Positions 17,486-25,867 of a DNA stretch of 64,000 bases are shown piece by piece (position 1 is the stretch's first letter; the number at the start of each line of letters is the position of its first letter). Both the position numbers and the translations under genes were made by a program. Where the stretch lies: assembly GCA_030645615.1 (NCBI GenBank), contig JAUSNB010000039.1, positions 1 to 64,000 on the forward strand, in the 5' to 3' direction. This DNA comes from Actinomycetota bacterium (GTDB taxonomy: Bacteria; Actinomycetota; Actinomycetes; S36-B12). The notes beneath the pieces are model-generated. The model was not told the origin of the DNA, made no database searches, and saw only the letters and a list, made by a program, of their open reading frames with translations.

Positions 17486-17958
17486 GCGTTCTCCAATTGA
17501 TGCTTGCTACTGTCGGCGAGAGCTCGAATCATCATCACCCAGACACCGTTCTGGACGGTGTCACCATCCTGATTCGCCAAAGTGACCTCGAAGGTAACGA
17601 CCCCGCGATCACCTCGGCTTGTAATCCGCGCATGAGACACGGTGATGTCCGCTTTGATCGTGTCTCCGAGGAACACCGGGCCGACGAACGTCCACGAGGT
17701 GGACAGCACGGCCAGCGCGGTGTCATTCCAAAGCCCCAGTTGAACAAAGAGGCCACTGAAGATCGTCACGCTGCACAGTCCGTGCGCGATCCGTCGCCCA
17801 AACGGTCCCGAAACGGCGAACTCCTCGTCCAAATGCAGCGAACTGAAGTCACCGGAGAGGCCGGCGAAGTTGACGACGTCGGCTTCTGTGACAGTTCGCC
17901 CGGCCGTGCGGAAGACTCGCCCGACACTGAAGTCCTCGAAGTACAGATTCCCAGACAT
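17482..17958 (-). CDS. MaoC-like hot-dog hydratase 2, first gene of the operon
   Basis: 158 residues from ATG 17958, which follows a purine-rich ribosome site (AAGGGGA, 8 nt); the frame is open far upstream but antisense to the CoA-transferase gene. MaoC features: YFEDFSVGRVFRTAGRTVTEADVVNFAGLSGD and the hydratase motif region SSLHLDEEFAVSGPFGRRIAHG. It is the promoter-proximal gene of the 18-gene operon. Either enoyl-CoA hydration or mesaconyl-type chemistry is possible. Confidence 0.9.
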   Translation of the reverse strand: MSGNLYFEDFSVGRVFRTAGRTVTEADVVNFAGLSGDFSSLHLDEEFAVSGPFGRRIAHGLCSVTIFSGLFVQLGLWNDTALAVLSTSWTFVGPVFLGDTIKADITVSHARITSRGDRGVVTFEVTLANQDGDTVQNGVWVMMIRALADSSKHQLENA

Positions 17959-18061
17959 CGACCATCCCCTTCGCTTTCGGTGGACGGTACACTTGCGCAC
18001 CCACAAAAGAAAGAGAGATATCACTTTTCTTTTTTTCAAATCTCGGGCACACTCGGGCCTG
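17959..18061. promoter_or_regulatory. Divergent promoter region of the catabolic cluster
   Basis: 103 bp between two divergent starts, markedly AT-richer than the flanks (A-rich and T-rich tracts near 18004-18039). It must drive the 18-gene minus-strand operon and the plus-strand CoA-transferase pair. An operator for one of the two TetR regulators is likely here, but no perfect palindrome stands out. Confidence 0.6.
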
Positions 18062-19162
18062 ATGAAACCCACTCCGAGTGACGCGCCGGCCGTTCTCGAC
18101 GGCGTCAGAGTCTTGTGCCTCGCCAGCCAATTCCCAGGTCCCTTCGCATGTTCGTTGCTCGGCGATCTGGGTGCAGATGTCATCCTCGTGGAGAGGCCTA
18201 CCGGGGACCCGCTGCGAGCGATGCCGTGGATGTTCGATGCGATCAATCGAGGCGCAAGATCTGTCGTTATCGATCTGAACTCTCGCGATGGCCGCGAGCA
18301 GGCTCTCGGCCTCGTCGAAACGGCGGACGTCGTGGTGGAAGGATTTCGTCCGGGGGTCGCTTCGCGCCTCGGTGTCGACTTCGACGCGTGTCGTGCCGTA
18401 CGGCGCGAGCTCGTGTACGTGTCGATCTCCGGCTTCGGACAAACGGGGCCAGACCGGCTTCTTCCTGCGCATGACATCGGATACCAGGCGCTTGCCGGCC
18501 TGCTGGACCCTGAGCTGTCCCCCTGGCCCCCCGAGTCTCCTAACTCGCCACCTGTGCATCCGCTGGCCGACATGGCTGCCGGGACCTTCGGCGCACTTGC
18601 CGTAATGGCCGGCTTGCGCGCGCGCGGTCCAGCTACATTCATAGACCTTTCGATGACCGAGGCACTAATGTCCTTGGCAGGGACCGCGATCGTTGCAGGG
18701 CTCAATCAGACTGGCCCGGCCGCGGTTCCGTATGACCCTGCCTACGGCGCATTCAATACTGCCGATGGCAGGCAGGTCGCCCTCAGCATTGCTTTCGAGC
18801 AACCTGCTTGGCAGGCGCTCTGCACTGAGTTGGGACTGGTGGAGTTGGCCGAACTCGACGCGTGGGAACGGCGGTCGCGGAGGGGCGAGCTCCAGCGTGC
18901 CATTGCCGATCGCATCGAGCTGCGATCGGCAGCAGACCTCTTGACCGCACTCCAAATTGGAGGGGTTCCGGCGACGAGGGTGAACCGATTGCGAGAGCTT
19001 CCGGACGACACACATCTCACTGATCGAGGCGTGCTCGTCACAATCGAGGGAACGACGTTCGTCCGCCAACCACTGGTCATTGATGGCACTGCCCCAGGTC
19101 CGCGTCGTCGAAGTCCCAAACTAGGAGAGCACAGCGATGAACTGCTGGGCACGTTGCACTAA
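18062..19162 (+). CDS. Class III CoA-transferase (CaiB/BaiF family)
   Basis: 366 residues from ATG 18062; an upstream extension of the frame runs antisense over the MaoC gene. Family blocks: LDGVRVLCLASQFPGPFACSLLGDLGADVI, VVIDLNSRDGREQAL, and GFRPGVASRLGVDFD; the region LVYVSISGFGQTGP is the glycine-rich CoA loop. The catalytic Asp lies in LADMAAGTFGALA. It would move CoA between carboxylates, sparing ATP. It is divergent from the main operon and followed 30 bp later by the flavoprotein gene. Confidence 0.92.
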   Translation: MKPTPSDAPAVLDGVRVLCLASQFPGPFACSLLGDLGADVILVERPTGDPLRAMPWMFDAINRGARSVVIDLNSRDGREQALGLVETADVVVEGFRPGVASRLGVDFDACRAVRRELVYVSISGFGQTGPDRLLPAHDIGYQALAGLLDPELSPWPPESPNSPPVHPLADMAAGTFGALAVMAGLRARGPATFIDLSMTEALMSLAGTAIVAGLNQTGPAAVPYDPAYGAFNTADGRQVALSIAFEQPAWQALCTELGLVELAELDAWERRSRRGELQRAIADRIELRSAADLLTALQIGGVPATRVNRLRELPDDTHLTDRGVLVTIEGTTFVRQPLVIDGTAPGPRRRSPKLGEHSDELLGTLH

Positions 19163-19192
19163 GTCGGATCGGTATCGAGGAGGAGAAACGCC

Positions 19193-20311
19193 GTGAGAAC
19201 ACCGATCTGTGAATCGTTAGGGGTCGACCTCCCAATCTTCGGATTCAGCCATTGCCGCGACGTCGTCGCGGCAATAAGCCGCGCAGGCGGGTTCGGGGTA
19301 CTGGGAGCCGCGCTATTCAGCCCGGAACAGCTGGAGCTTGAGCTCGCGTGGATCGACGAGCACGTAGCCGGTCGGCCCTACGGACTGGACGTTGTCATCC
19401 CAGCGACGTACGCCAACGCGAGCGTAGCGGCCGAGAATCAGACAGCCAACTATCTCGCTGCGATACCGCAGAAGCATTGGGAGTTTGTGCAGGAGACGCT
19501 CCAGCATCTCGAGGTGCCTGAACTGCCCGACGAAGTCGCGCGTCCCGTTCTCGAGCCTGGATGGAATCCTGAACTCGGAAGGATGCACTTCGAGGTCGGT
19601 CTTGGGCACCCGATCCGCATGATCGTCAATGCGCTGGGTACACCTCCCGCCGAAGTGGTCGAGCGGGCCCACGCCAAAGGAATGCTTGTCGGTGGACTCG
19701 CGGGTAAGCCAGCGCATGCCGTCAAGCAGGTCGAGGGTGGCGTTGACGTGATTATCGCCCAAGGCACGGAAGCTGGCGGTCACACGGGTGAAATCGCCAC
19801 GATGGTGCTAACTCCACAAGTAGTTCGCGCTGTCGGCCCCGACATTCCGGTTCTCGCAGCAGGCGGCATCGCATCGGGAGAGCAGCTGGCCGCCGCGATT
19901 GCTCTCGGTGCCCAAGGCGGGTGGCTCGGGTCAGTGTGGCTCACAACCCATGAGAGCGACGTGGATCCTGCAGTCAAACAACGCTATTTGGCTGCTTCGA
20001 GCGACGCGACAGTTCGGACCAAAGAGAACAGTGGAAAGCCGTGCCGCGGTCTCCGCACGCCGTGGCGCGATGCTTGGCTCGCCACAGAATCCCCCGGAAC
20101 GCTCCCAATGCCTCTCCAAGGATTGTTGACGCTTGAGGCCAAGGATCGGATCAAGAGAGCCAGGCGAGTTGATCTCATGCATATGAGCGTCGGGCAGGTT
20201 GTTGGCCAGATGAACCACGACCGAAGCGTGGCTGACGTCATGTTCGACCTTACGAGTGGTTTCGTGGCGGCTGCCGATCGATTGGCCGGGATCGTGCACT
20301 CGGAGGAGTAG
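19193..20311 (+). CDS. Nitronate monooxygenase / 2-nitropropane-dioxygenase-like flavoprotein
   Basis: 372 residues from GTG 19193, preceded by a strong ribosome site (GAGGAGAAA). TIM-barrel FMN family: VDLPIFGFSHCRDVVAAISRAGGFGVLG, the phosphate-binding block VIIAQGTEAGGHTGE and VLAAGGIASGEQLAAAIALGAQG. Related proteins in degradation clusters act as FMN-dependent enoyl reductases or monooxygenases as often as true nitronate oxidases, so the precise reaction is open. It is co-transcribed with the CoA-transferase. Confidence 0.9.
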   Translation: MRTPICESLGVDLPIFGFSHCRDVVAAISRAGGFGVLGAALFSPEQLELELAWIDEHVAGRPYGLDVVIPATYANASVAAENQTANYLAAIPQKHWEFVQETLQHLEVPELPDEVARPVLEPGWNPELGRMHFEVGLGHPIRMIVNALGTPPAEVVERAHAKGMLVGGLAGKPAHAVKQVEGGVDVIIAQGTEAGGHTGEIATMVLTPQVVRAVGPDIPVLAAGGIASGEQLAAAIALGAQGGWLGSVWLTTHESDVDPAVKQRYLAASSDATVRTKENSGKPCRGLRTPWRDAWLATESPGTLPMPLQGLLTLEAKDRIKRARRVDLMHMSVGQVVGQMNHDRSVADVMFDLTSGFVAAADRLAGIVHSEE

Positions 20312-20468
20312 CACGCGCCCTGACGAGCTCGGCGACAGGATATTGAAAGCCTCGCTTCGGGACCCGGCCATGATCATCAGCGAATCCGTGCGGATCTTGG
20401 CAGATCCTCTGGAACGAGGAAAGTACCGCGCCGTGCGCGGTCTTCTATGTGGACCGCCCTGAGCACCC
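20312..20468. other. Interval between catabolic genes and the insertion-sequence remnant
   Basis: 157 bp after the flavoprotein stop. No gene is supported and no clear terminator was seen. It marks the end of the intact catabolic island. Confidence 0.4.
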
Positions 20469-20997
20469 TCACCGACAGCCGCGAAACAGCCGACACCCTC
20501 TTCGTGGACCTGCTGTTTCACCGACGCGCCTCGGGGACGGCATCAAGCCCGCGGCGAAGTTCGAGATCGTCTCCGGGGACAGGTCCGTGCCGATGGTGGC
20601 GGCCAGGTGGTGCTGGATGTCGCAGATCGTTGTCCCGCCCGCGTAAGGCTGCCGGCGCCCTTGGCGACCAACCGCGGATCGAACGATTCCTGGCGATCGC
20701 GAGGGACGTGCAGCGGCACCGGCCCGACCTCCGTCCCCAAGGTCATCGGCGTGAACCCGTTCCCGCATCCGGGGACTCACGTCGGGCCCGATCGTCCTTG
20801 CCTTAGCCCATGTGCCATCCAGTTCCATGGCCCGGCTCCAACACCGGCTTGACCAGATCCGGCAGCGAGCCCCTGTCCCCGGTTAAGGTGAATTCCTGAT
20901 CGCCGGCGTGCGGGATGACCTCATCAATCGTCCCGTCCGTGACCAGCGCCCCGCGCCCCGCGCCGACCCCGGAGCAACGTCGTCCAGGCCGGCTCAT
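20469..20997 (-). pseudogene. Frameshifted IS256-family transposase remnant
   Basis: Pieces of an IS256-type transposase are read in order on the minus strand but in different frames: GSLPDLVKPVLE (near 20850, N-terminal conserved block), TEVGPVPLHVPRDRQESFDP (near 20700, mid block) and ICDIQHHLAATIGTDLSPET (near 20590, helix before the second catalytic Asp). No single frame spans them, so the gene is dead. Terminal repeats were not identified. Confidence 0.75.
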
Positions 20998-21146
20998 CCC
21001 GCGTGCTCGTGACAGTCGCGCATGTTCGCTGCCGCCCCTGCCGGCCCAGTACCACCGTCATCTACCTACACAGGAATCTGACACCCTCTCACGTGGCGCA
21101 TCGCTCGATAGGTTAGCTGCACGCAACGTTCAAACGCCGGCAACCG

Positions 21147-21635
21147 CTAGTTCACGAACGCCCGCAAGGCCTCGGGAACCCCGAGGACAAAATGGTGTGT
21201 CCCGCAGCTGAGCCTGATGCCGCGCGGGTGCCATGCCAGTGTCCATTCGTGCAATTCCAGATTCTGCCCAACCGTGCGAAGCAATCCCTCCACGCGCAAC
21301 TCGGCCGTCGAGTCGGGAATGTCGCTCACCAGGGCGACTCGATTGGCCAAGCCGCCTGCGGTCAACGCCCCTAGTTCCTCCAGGCGTGCATCTACCGCGA
21401 GCGCCACCGGTGCAAGATAGAAATCAGACAGACTGTGAGGTTTCAAGTGCGGTCTCTCCTCCAGCTTCCATTCCTCTGCTACATGCCACGATAAGGCCAC
21501 TGCCCGGCGGAACGCCAGCCGTCGGGTTGACACCCCAGATCGTTGGATAGGCATGCGCTGCACATCGCAGTAGCCCTCGCCGATCTCCGGGACCTCGAGA
21601 CCCCCAGTGCCCGCGCCATTTGGGTAGTCGTTCAT
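21147..21635 (-). CDS. Hypothetical protein, possibly truncated
   Basis: About 162 residues if started at ATG 21635; a shorter version starts at 21554. The C-terminal 130 residues have normal protein-like composition (LSDFYLAPVALAVDARLEELGAL, AELRVEGLLRTVGQNLELHE) and end AFVN. No family is recognised. The frame upstream of 21635 overlaps an IS3 transposase piece on the other strand, so the N-terminus may have been replaced. The region is a patchwork, so a decayed gene is as likely as a functional one. Confidence 0.45.
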   Translation of the reverse strand: MNDYPNGAGTGGLEVPEIGEGYCDVQRMPIQRSGVSTRRLAFRRAVALSWHVAEEWKLEERPHLKPHSLSDFYLAPVALAVDARLEELGALTAGGLANRVALVSDIPDSTAELRVEGLLRTVGQNLELHEWTLAWHPRGIRLSCGTHHFVLGVPEALRAFVN

Positions 21636-21675
21636 CAGGGCGGAGCTCCCTGGACGGGATCCGCCTCCATCGCTT

Positions 21676-21850
21676 GTGGTGCTTGGCTCGGCCACATGCC
21701 AGGCAGACGCCCGCCGCACGGTGGAGCGGTTGATGCGCGAGATGGCCATCCACGGGGTCCGGCGACCTACGTTCGTGCCCACCACGCGCCCCGACCCGGC
21801 CACGGCCCGGCCACCGGACCGCGTCCACATGCGAGTCGAGGTTGAACGGC
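21676..21850 (+). pseudogene. IS3-family transposase (OrfB) fragment
   Basis: A short stretch encodes RRTVERLMREMAIHGVRR, the N-terminal helix-turn-helix block of IS3-type OrfB, followed by a degenerate DPATARPPDRV, which in intact copies precedes the DDE domain. The catalytic domain is missing: after about 21850 the frame reads into unrelated sequence. It is a fossil of an insertion. Confidence 0.7.
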
Positions 21851-22099
21851 GTGGGGCGACCTGGCTCCTGCCGAAGCCCTTGCATTCAAAGCCAACATGG
21901 GGAAACTTCAGTAATAGCAATGGATTTCCCATGGATCTGCCTCGGGGACTTGAAACCCGCGCCAACGCATTTCGAGCCCGGTTCGACAAGGAAATCGCAA
22001 TTCGGAAGTGAGCACGCCCATCCCCTCCGATTGCCATAACCCAATAGCTGCAATGGAGAGCTCGCGTACCCACCTAGCAGCGCCGAATCCCCAAAGCGG

Positions 22100-22120
22100 C
22101 TACGGTCGCGAGGGCCGTAG
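22100..22120 (+). terminator. Short stem-loop upstream of the tRNA-like sequence
   Basis: CTACGG (22100-22105) can pair with CCGTAG (22115-22120) around a 9-base loop. No U-tract follows, so it may be a weak terminator or only a local hairpin. Confidence 0.25.
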
Positions 22121-22127
22121 GGCGTTT

Positions 22128-22206
22128 GGAGGGGGCGTGGCCGAGTGGGTGAGCCGAACAGCGTGACCCGGTAGGGAGATCGAGGGTTCACTGGCAGAAT
22201 CCTCAC
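22128..22206 (+). other. Decayed tRNA-Ser-like sequence
   Basis: The 5' part (GGCGTGGCCGAGTGGGTGA) matches the acceptor/D-arm region of bacterial tRNA-Ser, and GGC can pair with GCC to close a D-arm. The T-arm is recognisable as GAGGGTTC...AATCCTC but its loop is 14 bases instead of 7, and no proper anticodon arm is present. It is therefore a tRNA relic, not a gene. tRNA genes are common ICE and phage targets, so it may mark an old integration end. Confidence 0.45.
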
Positions 22207-23100
22207 GTGTCAACGCCCGAGGCCCTTCATGTGTACGGCGACGCCGGCAAGTTGCGCGCACGGCTCCGCACGCTGATCAAACAGGGTGACGACTTGCTCG
22301 CGAGCATTGATGCCCAAGAGACCACCCATAAGTCAACCACCGGCGTCGGGCTTGTTTCGTGGGGCGACTCGATGTTGTTCGAGAGCGCTGTCGGTCGGAG
22401 GATTGTCGATTGGCATTGGCGCATCGGGAGAACTCTCACCGAGTACTTGGGCAAAGGCGCACCGCAAACGGACCTGAAGCCGCCTGTCCGGGCAGTGGGC
22501 GACCGAGCGGTAGCCAAGCTTGTGTCTGGGAATCGCACCTTCATTCGAATGCGGCAGGATGTAGTTTGAGCGCTGGCGGCGCGCCTACCTGGACGTCGGA
22601 TCGAAGTTCTTGTATCCGTCGAGCCCGACCTGCGGGAACTGCGTGCTTCGGGCGTCGTCGACACCAAGGTCCTTGACGGCTACAGCACTCGAATGAGCAG
22701 GTTCAAGACCGTTCACCAGTGCGCCGAGGCAATAGGGGCGAGCAAGGAACTCCTTGAGGCGACCTTCCGCGGAGCCCTCGATCTAATGTGCGTGGCCTAC
22801 GGCAGATCGGACGACTATCCGGCACTGGCGAAGAAGGTGCGTTCAGCGCTGCACTCCTATCCCGGGTTCGCTCCGGCAGGCGATGAATCGAAGGCGATTA
22901 CCAAGATCCTTTCCGGCTTCGGGCAGATCAGTAGTGGAATGGCTGAGATGCGAAACAGCTACGGGACGGGACACGGCAAGCCGCGGCATCCTGGCGGCCT
23001 AACCGTCCGGCACGCCCGGCTGGCGGTCGACCTGGCAACTGCTGAGTGCCGATTCATCGCCCTTAGCCTGAGGGACCTCGGACTGCTCACCGGCGATTAG
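22207..23100 (+). pseudogene. Abortive-infection (Abi_C-type) gene interrupted by an in-frame stop
   Basis: Two open segments lie in the same frame: 22207-22569 (120 residues, GTG start) and 22693-23100 (135 residues). The sequence between them is readable in that frame except for one TGA at 22567-22569. The second half has the C-terminal Abi block: a helix pair, then ITKILSGFGQISSGMAEMRN and SYGTGHGKP, then an ARLAVDLATAECRFIAL helix. Joined, the product would be about 297 residues, the usual size for these proteins. Either this is a nonsense-inactivated defence gene or the second half is expressed alone from ATG 22693. Confidence 0.65.
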
Positions 23101-23367
23101 GCCTCCCCGCCGTCAGTACGTCGCGCCTCGTTCTCCATGCGCCAGAGTCTCCTGGACTGGGTCCGTCTAACCCTCGACCCGATCAACCACATGCCGCCCG
23201 GTGGGGGCGAACCGACGCCACTCGACGGATCACTTCTCAAGAGCCTTCAGATGCCGAGATGCCCGAATCAATGCACTTTCGCTTGCAGTCCGCTCGGGGA
23301 TCGTCACCCTGTCGGGCGGCGCCACGTGATCGGGATTGCGAGGTACAGGCCACGCGAACGCCGTCAG
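23101..23367. other. Interval before the conjugation operon
   Basis: 267 bp with no supported gene. A frame upstream of the NlpC/P60 start is open from 23137, but its composition is not protein-like. The promoter of the type IV secretion genes should lie here, and possibly the left ICE end; no repeat of the tRNA-Lys segment was found. Confidence 0.35.
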
Positions 23368-23976
23368 ATGGTTATGGGCCGAATCGTCGTGCTAGGGCTA
23401 CTCGCGCTGGGCATTCTTGTGCTCCCTGCGGGCTGCATCGTGTCGGTAGGCATCGCGGGGGCGGCCGTGACTGCCACCTCGTTGGTGACGCCGTGCCCCA
23501 GCCCGGCCAGCCCGGCCACGACAGCGTGCCCCGGACCCGGTGTTGGTGTGACCAGCGTTGTGGACCCAGGGCTGATTCCGGCCCCCGATGTTCAAGCATC
23601 CGTTGCAGTGGCGGCAGCGTTGACCGCGGTCGGGAGGGGCGGCCGGTATGTGGCTGAGGGGAATGGGCCGGTGGACTTCGACTGCTCCGGGCTGACCTCG
23701 TACGCCTGGCGGCAGGCCGGTGTGAGCCTGGTGGACTACTCATACACGCAGCGCACGCAGACCCGCGACATCCCGCGCAGCATGGTCCAGCCCGGGGACT
23801 TGGTGTTCTGGTTCGGCGGGTCTGAGCATCACGTAGCCATCGTGACGACGGTCGACGGCTCGCAGATCACGATCGCGGAGGCTGCGAACCCTGACGCCGG
23901 CATTCGCACCCGGCTCCTGGGCGGCAGTTGGGATGAGGCCTACCTGACCGGTTTCGGACGCGTGACTCGGTCGTGA
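23368..23976 (+). CDS. Secreted NlpC/P60 peptidoglycan hydrolase of the conjugation system
   Basis: 202 residues from ATG 23368 (an alternative ATG is two codons downstream). One N-terminal hydrophobic segment (IVVLGLLALGILVLPAGCIV) could be a signal or membrane anchor. A Pro/Ala/Thr linker leads to the NlpC/P60 domain with catalytic Cys in DFDCSGLTSYAWRQAG and catalytic His in SEHHVAIVT. Such enzymes open the cell wall for the mating channel. It precedes the VirB2-like gene, typical of actinobacterial T4SS clusters. Confidence 0.9.
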   Translation: MVMGRIVVLGLLALGILVLPAGCIVSVGIAGAAVTATSLVTPCPSPASPATTACPGPGVGVTSVVDPGLIPAPDVQASVAVAAALTAVGRGGRYVAEGNGPVDFDCSGLTSYAWRQAGVSLVDYSYTQRTQTRDIPRSMVQPGDLVFWFGGSEHHVAIVTTVDGSQITIAEAANPDAGIRTRLLGGSWDEAYLTGFGRVTRS

Positions 23977-24070
23977 ACGCGACAACTTGCGAGGAACGAG
24001 GTCGTCCGAGGTCGTTGTCGCAGGTAGGAGGGGAACCGCCCCTGCGCGTCTGTCGATCGGAGCCAATGCC

Positions 24071-24343
24071 ATGCCCATCTCGACCGCGGTCGCGGCCATC
24101 ACCATGCCGTACCAGAACTTCCTGTCCGAGCTCGCCAGATCCGTGCAGGTGTATGGCACGGCACTGGCGACGATCGTGCTGATCGTGTGCGCGTTCGGCT
24201 ACATGGGCGCCAAGGGCCTGAGCCCGCAGAATGCGTCCCGGTGGATGGGCGGCATGTTCGCGGCCGTGTTCGCCGCGATCGTCTGCGTCGGCGCCCCGAG
24301 CATCGTGACGATCGTCCAGGGCTGGGCCGCGACCGCGGCCTGA
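24071..24343 (+). CDS. Small VirB2/TrbC-like membrane protein
   Basis: 90 residues from ATG 24071, with GGAG eight bases upstream; a longer frame from 23987 lacks support. Two hydrophobic helices (ALATIVLIVCAFGYMGA; MFAAVFAAIVCVGAPSIVTIV) separated by a short basic loop (KGLSPQNASRWMGG) match the pilin-like VirB2/TrbC layout. It would be a structural component of the mating channel. It lies directly before the VirB6/TrbL-like gene. Confidence 0.75.
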   Translation: MPISTAVAAITMPYQNFLSELARSVQVYGTALATIVLIVCAFGYMGAKGLSPQNASRWMGGMFAAVFAAIVCVGAPSIVTIVQGWAATAA

Positions 24344-24367
24344 CCCCGAGCCGACTCGCCTCAACTC

Positions 24368-25816
24368 ATGGACACTCTCCTCGACGGGATCTTCCACGGA
24401 CTGTTCACCGCGGTGGATCCCCTGGGCATGGTGCTGCGCACGCTGATGGCACTGCTCGCCGACGCGCTCGCCCAGGTCGCCACCGGCATGTACGGCTCAC
24501 TATTCGAGGTCACCACGATCGACCTTCAGCAGGCCGCCGTGGCGAACATCTGGCGCATCACCACAGGCCTGTCCGCATCCATCGCGACGATCCTGCTGGT
24601 CATCGCGGCCTTCCGGTCCATGCTCGCGCAGTCCAACCGCTACGTCATGGCAGCGCTGCCGGGCATCGCCCTGGCGCTGATCGGCCCGCAGGCCATGACC
24701 GTCGTGCTGCCGGCCGCCACCGCGCTGTTCACCGGAGTGGCCCAGACCATCATCGACTCCGCGACCCCCGACCTCGCCGCGTCGATCCGGCTGCTCGCCG
24801 GAGTCGGCGACAACCCCCTGTATGAGGGCCTCGGGCTGATGGCACCGATCATCGCCGCGCTACTGCTGTTCGGGCTGGCGACGGTGTTCTTCGTCCTGCT
24901 GTTCTGCATGGCAGCCGCGGTCGTGCTGTACGTGCTGTCGCCGTTCGCGTTTGCCGGCCTGGTGATGGCCCCGACCCGGGTCTGGTTCACCAAGTGGGCC
25001 ACCGCCATGTTCGCCGTGCTGTTCGCCAAGGTGCCCATCGCGATCCTCCTGGCCCTGTCGGTGTCGCTGTTCGCGAACTCCGCGCACGCCGGGCTGGCCC
25101 AGTCCTTCACCAACGCCGCCGCCGGCCTGATCCTGGGCCTGGGCGCCCTGCTGTCCCCCCTCATGGCGTACGGCCTGTTCTCCTTCATGGGATCGGTCGC
25201 CGTCCGGCCGGCCGTGCCCTCCGGCAGCCCGACCCGCGCACTCGGGTCCGCCTACTACGGCACGCAGATGGGGCGCGCCGGGGTCAACGGCGTCCGATCC
25301 GTGGTCGGCAAGACCACGCCCACGTTCACCGGTGCGAGCCAACGAACGGCGAGCAGCAACGGCCCCGGCTCGCCGCCCACGGCACCGGCCCCGCACGAGC
25401 CATCCGCTGCCGCCCGCGCCCACGGGGCACCCGTCACGCAACCACCGTCGGCAGGCTCTCCCTCCTCCGCACCGGCCAGCGGCCCAGCCATCGCGACCGC
25501 GGCGCAGGGAATCGGTGCGGGTCCCGGAACGGCGAGCGCGGGCACCACCGGGGCCGCCCGCGCCGGTCCCGCGAGCGCCACTGCCGCAGGGGCCTCTGCG
25601 GGCACGGCAGGAACCGCCGCTGCGGCCGGCGCGGCGACAGCGGGGGTCGGAGCGGCCGCCGTCATCGCCGTCCAGGGCGCCAAGAGCGGCAGCACGGCCG
25701 CGAAGACCACGGTCACCGGCACCGCGGCCACCCTCGCGGCACCGAGCGGCACCGGTGCCGCGAGTCCGCCTCCGGACGAGGCCACGCCTCACGTCGATCC
25801 TCGCCGCACGACCTAG
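24368..25816 (+). CDS. TrbL/VirB6-like polytopic T4SS protein with low-complexity tail
   Basis: 482 residues. The first roughly 300 residues contain six or more predicted membrane helices (for example LLLFGLATVFFVLLFCMAAAVVL and the AMFAVLFAKVPIAILLALSVSLF region), in line with TrbL/VirB6 inner-membrane channel subunits. The last roughly 180 residues are Ala, Gly, Pro, Thr and Ser-rich and probably disordered. It sits 24 bp after the VirB2-like gene and before SCO6880. The very biased base composition opens long false frames on both strands. Confidence 0.85.
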   Translation: MDTLLDGIFHGLFTAVDPLGMVLRTLMALLADALAQVATGMYGSLFEVTTIDLQQAAVANIWRITTGLSASIATILLVIAAFRSMLAQSNRYVMAALPGIALALIGPQAMTVVLPAATALFTGVAQTIIDSATPDLAASIRLLAGVGDNPLYEGLGLMAPIIAALLLFGLATVFFVLLFCMAAAVVLYVLSPFAFAGLVMAPTRVWFTKWATAMFAVLFAKVPIAILLALSVSLFANSAHAGLAQSFTNAAAGLILGLGALLSPLMAYGLFSFMGSVAVRPAVPSGSPTRALGSAYYGTQMGRAGVNGVRSVVGKTTPTFTGASQRTASSNGPGSPPTAPAPHEPSAAARAHGAPVTQPPSAGSPSSAPASGPAIATAAQGIGAGPGTASAGTTGAARAGPASATAAGASAGTAGTAAAAGAATAGVGAAAVIAVQGAKSGSTAAKTTVTGTAATLAAPSGTGAASPPPDEATPHVDPRRTT

Positions 25817-25867
25817 TCGTTCGCCGCTATCCCACGGCGCCTCCCGCCACGAGACATGGAGCCACTC

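Noticed and set aside
17959-18705. N-terminal extension of the MaoC 2 frame
   Set aside because: It runs antisense through the CoA-transferase gene and lacks any hot-dog-fold features; ATG 17958 has a ribosome site.
22128-22206. Functional tRNA-Ser gene
   Set aside because: The anticodon arm is absent and the T-loop is twice the normal length, so only a relic is claimed.
24860-25792. Long minus-strand frame over the VirB6-like gene
   Set aside because: Gly/Arg repeats typical of antisense to an Ala/Pro-rich tail; no ribosome site or motif.
24368-25816. Phage tail tape-measure or surface protein because of the Ala/Gly-rich tail
   Set aside because: Membrane helices and position between the VirB2-like and SCO6880 genes fit a TrbL/VirB6-type channel protein better.
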